DNA from: a bacterium
Lineage (GTDB): Bacteria; Myxococcota_A; Bradymonadia; UBA7976; UBA1532
Length of the DNA stretch: 64,000 nucleotides
Assembly (NCBI GenBank): GCA_030427205.1
Contig: JAUHXC010000033.1
Span: forward strand, 1 to 64,000
Direction: 5' to 3'
The notes below the pieces were generated by a model. It was given only the letters and a program-made list of their open reading frames with translations. It was not told where the DNA came from and ran no database searches. Made by a program: the position numbers and the translations under genes. Below are positions 52,002 through 61,919 of the stretch, one piece after another (position 1 is the first letter of the stretch; each line of letters starts with the position of its first letter).

Positions 52002-55000
52002 ATGCGCGCGTGGTCGCTGATGCTGGGTGCGGTGTTCGTATTGGGGTGTGTGCCGGATGGCGGGCGCGGTGGCACGGGGGACGACGACTGCGAGGCCGGC
52101 GATACCCGGCGCTGCGCCTGTCCCGATGGCACCGCGTCGACCCGGATGTGCCAGGAGGGGCAGTACGGGCCGTGCGCCTGTGGCCCCATCCCCGATACCG
52201 GGTTCGTCGTCGACGGCGGCGCCGAGGGTGAGGGCGAAGGGGAAGGCGAGGGTGAGGGCGAAGGCGAAGGGGAGGGTGAGGGCGAAGGGGAAGGCGAGGG
52301 TGAAGGCGAGGGCGAAGTACCGGACTGCGTAGACGGGACCATTGAACAACGCCCCTGCGGGCTCAACGGTCGAGGCTTCGAGTCCCGGGTCTGCAGCGAC
52401 GGCCGCTATGGCGACTTCGGCGCCTGCGAAGACCCCGATCTGTGCGTCGACGGCGCGGCCGAGGTGGCGCCCTGCGGCCCCGACGGGGGCGGAGAGGCTG
52501 CCCGAACCTGCGTCGAGGGCCAGTGGGCCGACGGCGTCTGCGAGGGCGAAGCCGTCTGCGAGGACGGCGCCCGCGAGGCGCGGCCGTGTGGACTCAACGG
52601 TCGGGGCGCGCTGCCGTCGCTGTGCGTCGACGGCCGCTGGCAGCCCGATGGACCGTGCGACGACCCGGATCAGTGCGTCGACGGCGCGGCCGACGTGCGC
52701 GCCTGCGGGCAGAACGGGCGCGGCGAGGAGACCCGGCTCTGCGCCGACGGCCGCTGGGGCCCGTTCGGCGACTGCGTCGATGTCGACGACTGCGTGGACG
52801 GCGCCCTCGATCGGCGCCCGTGCGGGCTCAACGGCCGCGGCGAGCAAGTGCGGATCTGCGGCGACGGGCGATTCGGTCCGCTGTCGGACTGCGACGATCC
52901 CGATGTCTGCCGCGACGGGCGCACCGAGACGGTGGCCTGCGGGCTCAACGGTCTGGGGGTGCGCGCCCGATCGTGCGTCGCGGGCGCGTGGGCCGACTTC
53001 GGCCCGTGCGACGACCCGGACGTCTGCCTCAACGGCGACGCGCAGAGCCGCGCCTGCGGGATCAACGGGCGCGGTCTGGAGACGCGGCGCTGCGCCGACG
53101 GGCAGTGGACCCCGTTCGACGTCTGCGCCGATCCCGACGTCTGCCGGGACGATGAGGCCGAAGAGCGCGCCTGCGGGCTCAACGGCCGCGGACAGCAGTC
53201 GCGCGCCTGCGTCGAGGGTCGCTGGGGCCCGCTGAGCCGCTGCGACGACCCCGACGTATGCGTCGACGACGACGACGAGACGCGGGCGTGCGGGCTCAAC
53301 GGGCGCGGCGAGGCGTCGCGGCGCTGCGACGCCGGCGGGTGGGTGGTCACCGCGGCCTGCGACGACGACGACGTATGTATCGACGACGACGCCGCGGTCG
53401 AGGCCTGCGGGTTCAACGGGCGCGGCGAGCAGCAGCGGCGTTGCGTGCGCGGGCAGTGGCAGGTCGAGCCGTGTGACGACCCCGACGAGTGCGTCGACGG
53501 GCAGGCGGGGCCCGGTCCCTGCGGGCTCAACGGGCGCGGCGCGGCCGACCGCCGCTGCGTGGCCGGCGTGTGGCAAGGCGATGACTGCCTCGACACCGAT
53601 GTGTGCGTCGACGGCGGTGAGGACGAGCGGGTCTGCGGCCCGGCCGACGACGGGATCCAGGAGCGGGTCTGCCGCCGCGGGCAGTGGGATCGCTTCGGCG
53701 CGTGCTCGGTCGAGGGCGACTGCGTCGACGGCGCCGTGGGCGAGCGGCCGTGCGGGCTCAACGGGCGGGGCGTCGACCGCTTCGAATGCCGGGGTGACTT
53801 CGAACTCGTCGACTGCGACGACCCCGACGCGTGTGTCGACGGCGCGCTCGAGCGCGCGCTGTGCGAGGACGGGTTGAGCGTGCGCGGGCGGACATGCACC
53901 GACGGCGCCTGGGGCGACTGGGGGCCGTGCGTGCCGGGCCGCTGCGCGCCGGGCGACGAGGTCTGCGCCCGCTGCTTCGACCCCTACGAGTCGAACGACA
54001 CCGTCGCGACCGCGACCCGCCTCGAGGCGGCGCCCCATCCGGGCTTCGAATACGCCGGCTTCTCGGTGTGCAGCGACGTCCTGGTCAACGCGCTCGACGT
54101 CGATCTCTTCTCGGTGCAGCCCGAGGTCGATACGCTGTATCGGGCCTATGCCGACTGGGATCCCGCCCAGCCGAACACCGGCCTGCAGATCATCGGCGGG
54201 CTGCCGGCCGACGGCAGCCTGCGGGGCACCCTCTCGACCGGGGGCCAGGCCGATCAGTCGGTGTACTTCGTCGCCCGCGGCGGCCAGCCGGCGTTCTTCA
54301 TCGTGCGGCCCTATCAGGGTCGCAATACGCGGTACGCGCTGCGCATGTACGCGTCGCCGCTGGATGTCTGCCCGCCCGGTCCACCGAGCGACGGCTGCTA
54401 TGCCTGCGCCGACGCCTACGAGCCCAACGACGCCATCGCCGAGGCGACGCCCGCGCGCATCGGCAGCCGGGTGATCGCCGGCGCGTGCGGCTCGAGCTTC
54501 GCCGACGAGGACTACTACCGTATCGAGGTGCCGGCCAACGCCACCTTGCAGGTTCAGGTGGCCCTGCTCGACCGGACCCCCGAAGCCCGGATCGCGGTGG
54601 GGCTGTACGACGGCGACGGGCGGCCGATCGACGCCGAGCTCGAGGGCGGGCGCTTGACCTACGTCAACCTGCGCGGCGACGCGCCGGTCTACCTGCGCTT
54701 GTCCACCGCGGGCGGCGCGCTGAACTACGAGTTCGACGTGCAGCTCGACGCGGCGGCGTGCGCCAACGGGCTCGACGACGACCTCGACGGGTTGATCGAC
54801 GCCTTCGACCCCGGCTGCCGATCCGCCGGTGATCCGGACGAGGTCGACCCGGCCGAGGTGGCCGAGTGCGCCAACGGGATCGACGACGACGGCGACGGCG
54901 CCATCGACCACCCCGATGATCCGCAGTGTCTCTACGCGGGCACGGCGTCGGAGACCGAGCCCCCGCTCGTCTGCGGCGCGGAGCCGGTGCTCGAAGGCCC

Positions 55001-55367
55001 GGTGCTCGCGGCCGGCGCCGGGCCCGCCGCGCAGTCCATCGCCGTGGATACCCGCGAGGCGGTCGATGACTTCGCGGCGAGCTGTGGCGGAGGCGGCGCA
55101 GGGCGCGACATCGCGGTGCGGGTCGAGGTCGAGGTGCCCGCGCTGCTGATCGCCGAGACCACCGAGAGCACCTACGACACGGTGCTCTTCGTGCGCTCGG
55201 GCTGCGCGGAGGGCAGCGTCGAGCGGGCGTGCGACGACGACGGCGGCGAGGGCACCGGGTCGCGGTTGCAGCTGCTGGTCGAGCCGGGGGTCTACGTGAT
55301 CTTCGTCGACGGCTTCGGCAACGCGGCGGGGCAGACGCAGCTCGACGTGCGCCTGGAGCCCCGATAG
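52002..55367 (+). CDS. Large Cys-rich repeat lipoprotein with EG tract
   Basis: 1121 residues; ATG 52002 follows AGGAGG. Lipobox VLGC (Cys16). A tract of about 16 Glu-Gly pairs (residues 75-106) leads to about 15 repeats of 35-40 residues, each with CVDGALDRRPCGLNGRGEQ and CDDPD-type motifs (residues 108-640). Residues 650-920 contain two domains resembling bacterial pre-peptidase C-terminal beta sandwiches (FDPYESNDTVATATRL, YEPNDAIAEATP). Next are two CANGxDDDxDGxID motifs of calcium-binding type, then another PPC-like domain to the end. Surface adhesion or binding is inferred; no catalytic motif. Confidence 0.85.
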   Translation: MRAWSLMLGAVFVLGCVPDGGRGGTGDDDCEAGDTRRCACPDGTASTRMCQEGQYGPCACGPIPDTGFVVDGGAEGEGEGEGEGEGEGEGEGEGEGEGEGEGEGEVPDCVDGTIEQRPCGLNGRGFESRVCSDGRYGDFGACEDPDLCVDGAAEVAPCGPDGGGEAARTCVEGQWADGVCEGEAVCEDGAREARPCGLNGRGALPSLCVDGRWQPDGPCDDPDQCVDGAADVRACGQNGRGEETRLCADGRWGPFGDCVDVDDCVDGALDRRPCGLNGRGEQVRICGDGRFGPLSDCDDPDVCRDGRTETVACGLNGLGVRARSCVAGAWADFGPCDDPDVCLNGDAQSRACGINGRGLETRRCADGQWTPFDVCADPDVCRDDEAEERACGLNGRGQQSRACVEGRWGPLSRCDDPDVCVDDDDETRACGLNGRGEASRRCDAGGWVVTAACDDDDVCIDDDAAVEACGFNGRGEQQRRCVRGQWQVEPCDDPDECVDGQAGPGPCGLNGRGAADRRCVAGVWQGDDCLDTDVCVDGGEDERVCGPADDGIQERVCRRGQWDRFGACSVEGDCVDGAVGERPCGLNGRGVDRFECRGDFELVDCDDPDACVDGALERALCEDGLSVRGRTCTDGAWGDWGPCVPGRCAPGDEVCARCFDPYESNDTVATATRLEAAPHPGFEYAGFSVCSDVLVNALDVDLFSVQPEVDTLYRAYADWDPAQPNTGLQIIGGLPADGSLRGTLSTGGQADQSVYFVARGGQPAFFIVRPYQGRNTRYALRMYASPLDVCPPGPPSDGCYACADAYEPNDAIAEATPARIGSRVIAGACGSSFADEDYYRIEVPANATLQVQVALLDRTPEARIAVGLYDGDGRPIDAELEGGRLTYVNLRGDAPVYLRLSTAGGALNYEFDVQLDAAACANGLDDDLDGLIDAFDPGCRSAGDPDEVDPAEVAECANGIDDDGDGAIDHPDDPQCLYAGTASETEPPLVCGAEPVLEGPVLAAGAGPAAQSIAVDTREAVDDFAASCGGGGAGRDIAVRVEVEVPALLIAETTESTYDTVLFVRSGCAEGSVERACDDDGGEGTGSRLQLLVEPGVYVIFVDGFGNAAGQTQLDVRLEPR
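52224..52317 (+). repeat. Glu-Gly hexanucleotide repeat tract
   Basis: About 16 tandem hexamers of GAGGGC/GAAGGG/GAGGGT type encode the Glu-Gly run. Hexamers keep frame, so slippage would change linker length only. Confidence 0.9.
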
Positions 55368-55663
55368 CCGACGTCATCGCGCTGCCGTCGTGCGCGGCCC
55401 CGGGGTATGGTTGCCCGGCCACGACCGACGGAGGGTGGAGGCCAAGGAGTCTGTAGTGCATAGCCGACACATCGCCCAGCACGGTCCCGTTCACCGATTT
55501 CGGTGTCGTCAGGCGCTCGAAATACTTCGAGATGCTTGGCGCTACGCGCTGCGCAACGGGCCTGCGCCCCGTCAGGTCGCGGGCTGAGCCCTTCTGCGGC
55601 CTTTCTCCTTGAACTCGGCGAACGGACCCGCACTGGGCTCGGTCGTCTACGCCCTGGAGCCTC
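55368..55663. other. Intergenic stretch, nothing recognised
   Basis: 296 bases between two convergent genes, with lower GC in the middle. Short frames on both strands have no ribosome-binding sites. I see no terminator hairpin with a T-tract. Confidence 0.4.
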
Positions 55664-56521
55664 CTATCGCCGGTCGAGCAGCCAGCCGAGCGGCGCGGCG
55701 AGCGCGGCGACGGTCAGCCCGAGCAGGGTCTGGGCGGCGCCGACGGGCAGGTCGTAGAGCGAGGCGAGCAGGTAGCCGCCGAAGCCGCAGCCGGCGCCGA
55801 GCAGCGCGGCGAGCATCAACGCCCGCGGCACGTTGGGCGCCAATCGCACCGCGGCCAGGGCGGGCAGTACGCTGAAGGCGAACGTGGGCAGGGCGCCGAT
55901 GACCCGGGTGCAGATCGAGACCGCCACCGCCAGGGTGGCGAAGAGCGTCCAGTCGAGCGCGCGGGCGGGCAGGCCGCGGACGCGGGCGCCGTCGGGGTCG
56001 AACGAGACGGCCGCGAAGCCGCGATGGGCCCAGAGGTGCAGGCCGCCGATGAGCGCGGCGGTCCAGGCGACGAGGGTCACGTCTTCGGGCACGACCGCGA
56101 CGGCGGTGCCGAAGAGCAGCGCGTCGATGTCGGCGAGGTCCTGCACGATGCGGGTGCCGACGGCGAGGGTGCCGGCGGCGCCGAGCAGCCAGACCACGCC
56201 CAGCAGGCCGTCCCGCCGGGCGGGGGTATCGCGGCCGCCGCGCACGATGATGCCCACGGCGATCAGGGTCAGCAGCGCCGAGCCGAGGGTGGGGCTGGCC
56301 ATCAGGCCGGCGAAGCCCAGGTGGGCCTTGGCGTAGAACGTCAGCGCGACGCCGAGCCCGGCGGCTTGAGAGACCGCTGCGCTGAGGAAGACCATGCGCC
56401 GCAGGACGACGTAGACCCCGAGCAGACCCAGCAGGCCGCCGGCGAGGGCGCCGGTGAGCGCCGCGTCGCGGAAGAGTTCCCACAGTTCGAAGAACTGCTC
56501 GACGGTGAGCCCTTCACCCAT
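55664..56521 (-). CDS. znuB: Zinc/manganese ABC transporter permease
   Basis: 285 residues with eight or so membrane segments. Family features of ABC-3 permeases: GLLGVYVVLRRMVFLSAAVS near residue 32, LLGVVWLLGAAGTLAVGT near 105, DIDALLFGTAVAVVPEDV near 133 and LPTFAFSVLPALAAVRLA near 213. It forms the inner-membrane channel for metal import with ZnuA and ZnuC. Start overlaps the end of the ATPase gene by 8 bases. Mn rather than Zn is possible from sequence alone. Confidence 0.92.
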   Translation of the reverse strand: MGEGLTVEQFFELWELFRDAALTGALAGGLLGLLGVYVVLRRMVFLSAAVSQAAGLGVALTFYAKAHLGFAGLMASPTLGSALLTLIAVGIIVRGGRDTPARRDGLLGVVWLLGAAGTLAVGTRIVQDLADIDALLFGTAVAVVPEDVTLVAWTAALIGGLHLWAHRGFAAVSFDPDGARVRGLPARALDWTLFATLAVAVSICTRVIGALPTFAFSVLPALAAVRLAPNVPRALMLAALLGAGCGFGGYLLASLYDLPVGAAQTLLGLTVAALAAPLGWLLDRR

Positions 56522-57278
56522 CGGCGGCCTCGGCGCGGGCCGGCGTCAGCCCGCGGATCGCGTCGGCGGCGGCGCCGTAGCGGGCCTGGAACTCCGGGGC
56601 GTCGAGCACGTCGGCGGCGCTGCCGGCGAGGCTGATGCCATGTTCGCGGTCGACGAGCAGCGCGTGGGTCGCGAACCGCGGCACGTAGCTCAGCTGGTGG
56701 CTGGCGATGAGCAGCGCCAGTCGGCGCGCGCGGCGCAGGCGGTCGAGCAGGGCGAAGATGCCCTCTTCGCTGACCGGATCGAGGGCCGAGGTGGGCTCGT
56801 CGAGCACCATCAGCGCCGGCTCGGCGACCAGCGCCCGGGCGATGAGCACCCGCTGCTTCTGCCCCTCGCTGAGCCGGGCGAAGTGCTGCCGGCGCAGGTC
56901 GGCGGCGTCGACCGCGTCGAGAGCCCGCTTCACCGCGGCGTTGCCGCGGAAGGGGACGCGCGGGTCGAGGAACGTCCAGCCGTGATCCAGCCCCGCGCGG
57001 ACCACGTCCACCACCCGCCCGGGCACCGAGGCGTCGACCGTGGCCCGCTGGGGTACGTAGCCGATGCGCAGGCCCGCGCCCCGCTCGATGCGCCCGGCGA
57101 TGGGCGGCAGCAACCCGAGCAGGGCGCGCATGGTGGTGGTCTTGCCCGAGCCGTTGCGGCCGACGAGGGCCCAGGACTCGCCCGGCCGCACCGCCAGATC
57201 GAGCGCGGGCAGGATGGCGTGGCCGGCGTAGCCGACGGTCAGGCCACGGGCGGTGAGCAGCGGGGCGTCGGTGGTCAA
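56514..57278 (-). CDS. znuC: Zinc/manganese ABC transporter ATP-binding protein
   Basis: 254 residues. Walker A GRNGSGKTT near residue 40, Q-loop in YVPQRATVD near 76, ABC signature LSEGQKQR near 136, Walker B LMVLDEPTSALDP near 155, H-loop IASHQL near 192. It hydrolyses ATP to drive ZnuB. It is 7 bases downstream of znuA and overlaps znuB. Confidence 0.93.
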   Translation of the reverse strand: MTTDAPLLTARGLTVGYAGHAILPALDLAVRPGESWALVGRNGSGKTTTMRALLGLLPPIAGRIERGAGLRIGYVPQRATVDASVPGRVVDVVRAGLDHGWTFLDPRVPFRGNAAVKRALDAVDAADLRRQHFARLSEGQKQRVLIARALVAEPALMVLDEPTSALDPVSEEGIFALLDRLRRARRLALLIASHQLSYVPRFATHALLVDREHGISLAGSAADVLDAPEFQARYGAAADAIRGLTPARAEAADG

Positions 57279-57285
57279 GCGCGGG

Positions 57286-58242
57286 TCACTGCGTCAGCGC
57301 GGCGTGCAAGGCGTCGGCGATGCCCTGTAGATGCTGCAGGTAGCGCTTGCCGTCGGGGGTGCCGCCGGGCAGCACGACCACCCGCCCGCCGACGAGCCGG
57401 GTCAGGGTCTGGCTGGTCTTCTGCGGATAGTAGGCCTCCTGCACGACCACCCGGATGCCCTGCTGCTTCATCAGCGACAGCACCCGCGCGACGTGGGCCG
57501 GCGTGGGCGCGATGCCCGGCCGCGGCTCGACCGTCTCGGCCTCGATGAGCCCCAGCCAGTCGAAGAGGTAGACCAGCGAGGCGTGATAGGCCACCACGCG
57601 CCGCTGCTCGGCCGACAGCGCCGCGAAGCGGGCCTGTTGCGCCCGAGCGAAGGTCGCCAGGGCCTCGTCGAAGGCGCTCGCGTTGGCCCGGTAGGCGGCG
57701 CTGTTGCTCGGGTCGAGCTTGACCATGCGGTTGGCCAGCGCGGCGGCGATCTGCCGCGCGGCGCGCGGGTCGAGCAGGAAGTGCGGGTTGCCGCCCGGGT
57801 GGATGTCGCCCATCGCCCGGTCGACCTTGCTCTGGGGCACGCCGAGCCGGCGCACGACCGCAGACGCGTCGAAGTAGCCCTCGCCGCCGGTCTGGATGCG
57901 CCCGTTGCGGGCGGCGACCTGCAGCGGCGGCAGCCAGCCCACCTCGAGCTCGAGGCCGTTGACCACCAGCAGGTCGGCCCGGTTGAGCGGCAGGATCAGG
58001 TTCGGGCGGGGGTCGACATAGTGCGGGTCCTGGCTCGGCGGGGCGAGCGCGGTGACCGTGACGTGCTCGCCGCCGATCTCGCGGGCGATGGCGGCGAGGT
58101 CGGGCAGGGTGGCGACGACCTGCAAGTCGGCCCGGGCGATGTTCGGCGTGGCGAGCAGCGCCAGCGTGGCGGCGAGCAGGGCCGGCAGCGCGGTGAGCAG
58201 GGCCGACGGGGCGGGGACGAGCGGGCGCAAGGCGGTCTCCAT
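57286..58242 (-). CDS. znuA: Zinc/manganese ABC transporter substrate-binding protein
   Basis: 318 residues with a signal peptide (ALPALLAATLALLATPNIARA). Cluster A-I metal-binding fold: VVATLPDLAAIAREIGG near residue 43, His in PPSQDPHYVDPRPNLI near 73, His in GGNPHFLLDP near 150, His in VVAYHASLVYLFDWLGL near 216, and the acidic position in VVQEAYYPQKTSQTL near 270. The His-rich loop of classical ZnuA is absent. Periplasmic. Start overlaps the stop of the outer-membrane protein gene (TGATG). Confidence 0.92.
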   Translation of the reverse strand: METALRPLVPAPSALLTALPALLAATLALLATPNIARADLQVVATLPDLAAIAREIGGEHVTVTALAPPSQDPHYVDPRPNLILPLNRADLLVVNGLELEVGWLPPLQVAARNGRIQTGGEGYFDASAVVRRLGVPQSKVDRAMGDIHPGGNPHFLLDPRAARQIAAALANRMVKLDPSNSAAYRANASAFDEALATFARAQQARFAALSAEQRRVVAYHASLVYLFDWLGLIEAETVEPRPGIAPTPAHVARVLSLMKQQGIRVVVQEAYYPQKTSQTLTRLVGGRVVVLPGGTPDGKRYLQHLQGIADALHAALTQ

Positions 58243-59519
58243 CAGAAGCTGTGAGCCCCGTGGGCGCCGATGAGCAGCTCGAGCGCGAGCATGCCGGCCC
58301 AGGTCGTCTCGTCGCCCGCCGCGCGGCTGCCCTGCAGCCTCAGCCGGGAGAAGTGCGACGGGTAGAACGTGGCCTGCAGGGTGGTGCGCTGCCGGTCGTC
58401 GCCCCAGTCGGGATCGAGCGGGTCGTCGTCGATACCGGCCACGTATTCATAGCGCGCGCCGAGCTCCCAGTTGGGGTCGATGGTCCACACCAGCTGACCG
58501 TAGCCGCCGAAGTCCTCCAGGCGCCCGCCGGGCACCTGCCGCGTCCGGTACAGGGCCTCGACCTGCAGCGAGACGCACGCCCGATCGGCGTTGCCCGCCG
58601 GGCGGTAGTGGATGAACAGGTCGGTGCCGTAGATCTCCGAGCGGTTGCCGTTGCCGCTCGCGTTGGGCCCGTGCTGGCTCGACAGGCCCCAGGCGAGCGA
58701 CCACTCGTTGCTCAGCGCGAAGAACTGCTTGAGCGCCGCGGTGTAGAGCAGGTCGCCGGGGCTCTCGATGCCCAGGTCGTCGGCTCCGAAGAAGCTGCGC
58801 GCGCAGCAGGCGCCGCTGGCGTGGGTCGCGCTGCCCACCAGCTCGACGTACCACGGCAGCGCCGCGAGCCACGACAGCTCGGCGCCCAGGCCGCGGCTGC
58901 CCTCGCCGCCGAAGAACTTGCCGTTGACCAGCGGCTGGTCGACGAAGCTCCACGCGTGGGGGTGGCTGGCGTTGATCCGCCCGAAGCGGGTCAAGAACTG
59001 CCCCGCGCGCAGCTGCAGGTCGGCGGGCATGGCCAGGGTGGTGCCGTAGGCCTCTTCGACCTCGACCCCGAACTCGGCGAAGACCAGGTTGGCCTCGAGC
59101 CGGAAGTAGGGGTCGGCGTTGGCGGCGATGTGCATCTCGAGCTGCTGCAGCGCGAAGCCGGTCGCCTGGGGGTCGTGGGCCCCCGTCTGGCGAGGCGGCC
59201 CGTCGAAGACGGCCAGCGCGGTATCGAGGATCAGCGAGATGTCGGGGTTGCTGTTGCCGACCGGCCCGCCGTGGGCGTGCGGCGCCGGCGGCGTATCGTC
59301 CACCGGTGGCCGCGCGGCGGCGTCGGCGTTCAGGCCGGCTTCGAGCGCTTCGAGCTCTTCGCGGGTCAGCTCGATCGGCGGCGGGGCGTCGGCGGCGGGC
59401 GGGGCTGCAGGAGGCTCGGCGGGCGCCTCTGCGGGCGGCTCTGCGGGCACAGCGGCCGACGCGGGCAGGGCCGCGGCGAGGGCGAGCGGCGCGATGGCGA
59501 TGAGAGACAGTCGGCGCAT
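58242..59519 (-). CDS. Outer-membrane beta-barrel protein of the zinc-uptake operon
   Basis: 425 residues from ATG 59517-59519; other in-frame ATGs lie up to 13 codons upstream and none has a strong site. Signal peptide LSLIAIAPLALAAALPASAA, then a Pro/Ala/Glu linker and a His-rich piece PAPHAHGGP. From residue 100 the sequence alternates as beta strands: DPYFRLEANLVFAEFGVEVE, LQLRAGQFLTRFGRIN, WELGARYEYVAGIDDD, and it ends with HGAHSF, a final Phe typical of barrels. It resembles proposed zinc-regulated outer-membrane proteins beside znuABC. It probably lets zinc cross the outer membrane. Confidence 0.8.
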   Translation of the reverse strand: MRRLSLIAIAPLALAAALPASAAVPAEPPAEAPAEPPAAPPAADAPPPIELTREELEALEAGLNADAAARPPVDDTPPAPHAHGGPVGNSNPDISLILDTALAVFDGPPRQTGAHDPQATGFALQQLEMHIAANADPYFRLEANLVFAEFGVEVEEAYGTTLAMPADLQLRAGQFLTRFGRINASHPHAWSFVDQPLVNGKFFGGEGSRGLGAELSWLAALPWYVELVGSATHASGACCARSFFGADDLGIESPGDLLYTAALKQFFALSNEWSLAWGLSSQHGPNASGNGNRSEIYGTDLFIHYRPAGNADRACVSLQVEALYRTRQVPGGRLEDFGGYGQLVWTIDPNWELGARYEYVAGIDDDPLDPDWGDDRQRTTLQATFYPSHFSRLRLQGSRAAGDETTWAGMLALELLIGAHGAHSF

Positions 59520-59596
59520 GGACGGCGGCATCATCCGGGGGGGATGGGGCGCCGTCAACCCGGGAGCGTACGGGGGTGGGCCGCAGGCGGTCGGGG

Positions 59597-60973
<1,377 letters not shown>

Positions 60974-61273
60974 GTGGTTTCTCCGGGGGTCTCGCTGACG
61001 TACGCCACACCTCTTTGCGTGATCCGTGCCAACCCCGGGGCGCGCCCGATCCGCGCCGCAGACCGCGGTTGAAGGGCCCGCCCGGGTGATCCGGGCCCCG
61101 CGGTGGGACATGCCCGTCTCGCTGCTCGCGCACAGGTGGGGGATCGAGACCCCGGCCAGAGCCAGCTGTGCCCGGTGGGATCCCGCCGGGCGCGACCTGT
61201 AGCGAATGCACCGCCGGGCCCGTGACGCCGGCGACGGCCATGAATCGCAAGAGCCCGATCTCGAGGAGGATTC
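60974..61273. other. Divergent intergenic region with GC-rich inverted repeats
   Basis: 300 bases between divergent genes. Two inverted repeats stand out: GGGCCCG (61074-61080) with CGGGCCC (61092-61098), and CCGG/CCGG arms around TGGGATCCCG near 61166. No coding frame or sure promoter. Confidence 0.4.
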
Positions 61274-61831
61274 ATGACCCGTGTACTCTCTCTGCCGCTC
61301 TTCGCCGCCCTGGCGCTCTTCCTCACCGGCTGCCCGGATACCGAGCCGGTCGAGGCGGTCGACGTCGAGCGCTACCTGGGCCTGTGGTACGAGGTCGCGT
61401 CCTATCCGGCGCCGTTCCAGGAGGGCTGCGTCGCGACCACCGCCGAGTACGGCGCCACCGACGATCCGGCGGTCATCTCGGTCGTCAATCGCTGCCGCCT
61501 CGACGCCTTCGACGGCCCGGAGGACGTGATCGAGGGCACCGCCCGCATCACCGACGACAGCGGCGCGAAGCTCTCGGTCAGCTTCGGCGAGGGCTTCGCC
61601 GGCGCGTTCGGCTTCGGCGCCCCGTACTGGATCATCGAGCTCGACGACGCGCCCGGCCCCGATCCGTATCGCTGGGCGGTGGTCAGCGAGCCCACGGCGA
61701 ACTTCCTGTGGATCCTCTCGCGCACGCCGACCATGGATCCGGCGATCTACGCCGAACTCCGCCGACGGCTCGACGCCCGGCGCTTCGACCTGGACCGCCT
61801 GCGCGAGACGCCCCAGCCGGCGGGGCTCTGA
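61274..61831 (+). CDS. blc: Outer-membrane lipocalin lipoprotein (Blc type)
   Basis: 185 residues. ATG 61274 follows GAGGAGG. Lipobox LTGC (Cys20). Lipocalin motif YLGLWYEVASYPAPFQ near residue 34 (GxW), an AEYGATDD strand, then VVNRCRLD and IEGTARITDDSGAKLSVSFG; the C-terminal motif WILSRTPTMDPAIYAELRRR is typical of Blc and apolipoprotein D relatives, which bind lysophospholipids. Two cysteines could form the expected disulphide. The 3' end lies in a 15-bp tandem repeat. Confidence 0.92.
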   Translation: MTRVLSLPLFAALALFLTGCPDTEPVEAVDVERYLGLWYEVASYPAPFQEGCVATTAEYGATDDPAVISVVNRCRLDAFDGPEDVIEGTARITDDSGAKLSVSFGEGFAGAFGFGAPYWIIELDDAPGPDPYRWAVVSEPTANFLWILSRTPTMDPAIYAELRRRLDARRFDLDRLRETPQPAGL

Positions 61832-61862
61832 TCGGCGGGGCTCTGATCGGCGGGGCTCTGGG
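61818..61862 (+). repeat. 15-bp triple tandem repeat at the lipocalin stop codon
   Basis: CGGCGGGGCTCTGAT occurs at 61818, 61833 and, with the last two bases changed, 61848. The first copy contains the blc stop TGA. Confidence 0.85.
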
Positions 61863-61919
61863 CATCGGCCCGATGACGGGGCATCATTCGGGCCCACGAC
61901 GTCCTCGCCGGAGCACGCC

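Noticed and set aside
55292-55633. Minus-strand 113-codon frame after the EG lipoprotein
   Set aside because: Part overlaps the lipoprotein gene, and it has no ribosome-binding site or recognisable motif.
60974-61273. Riboswitch or small RNA in the divergent gap
   Set aside because: Two GC-rich inverted repeats are visible but match no riboswitch pattern I can recall, and no T-tract follows.
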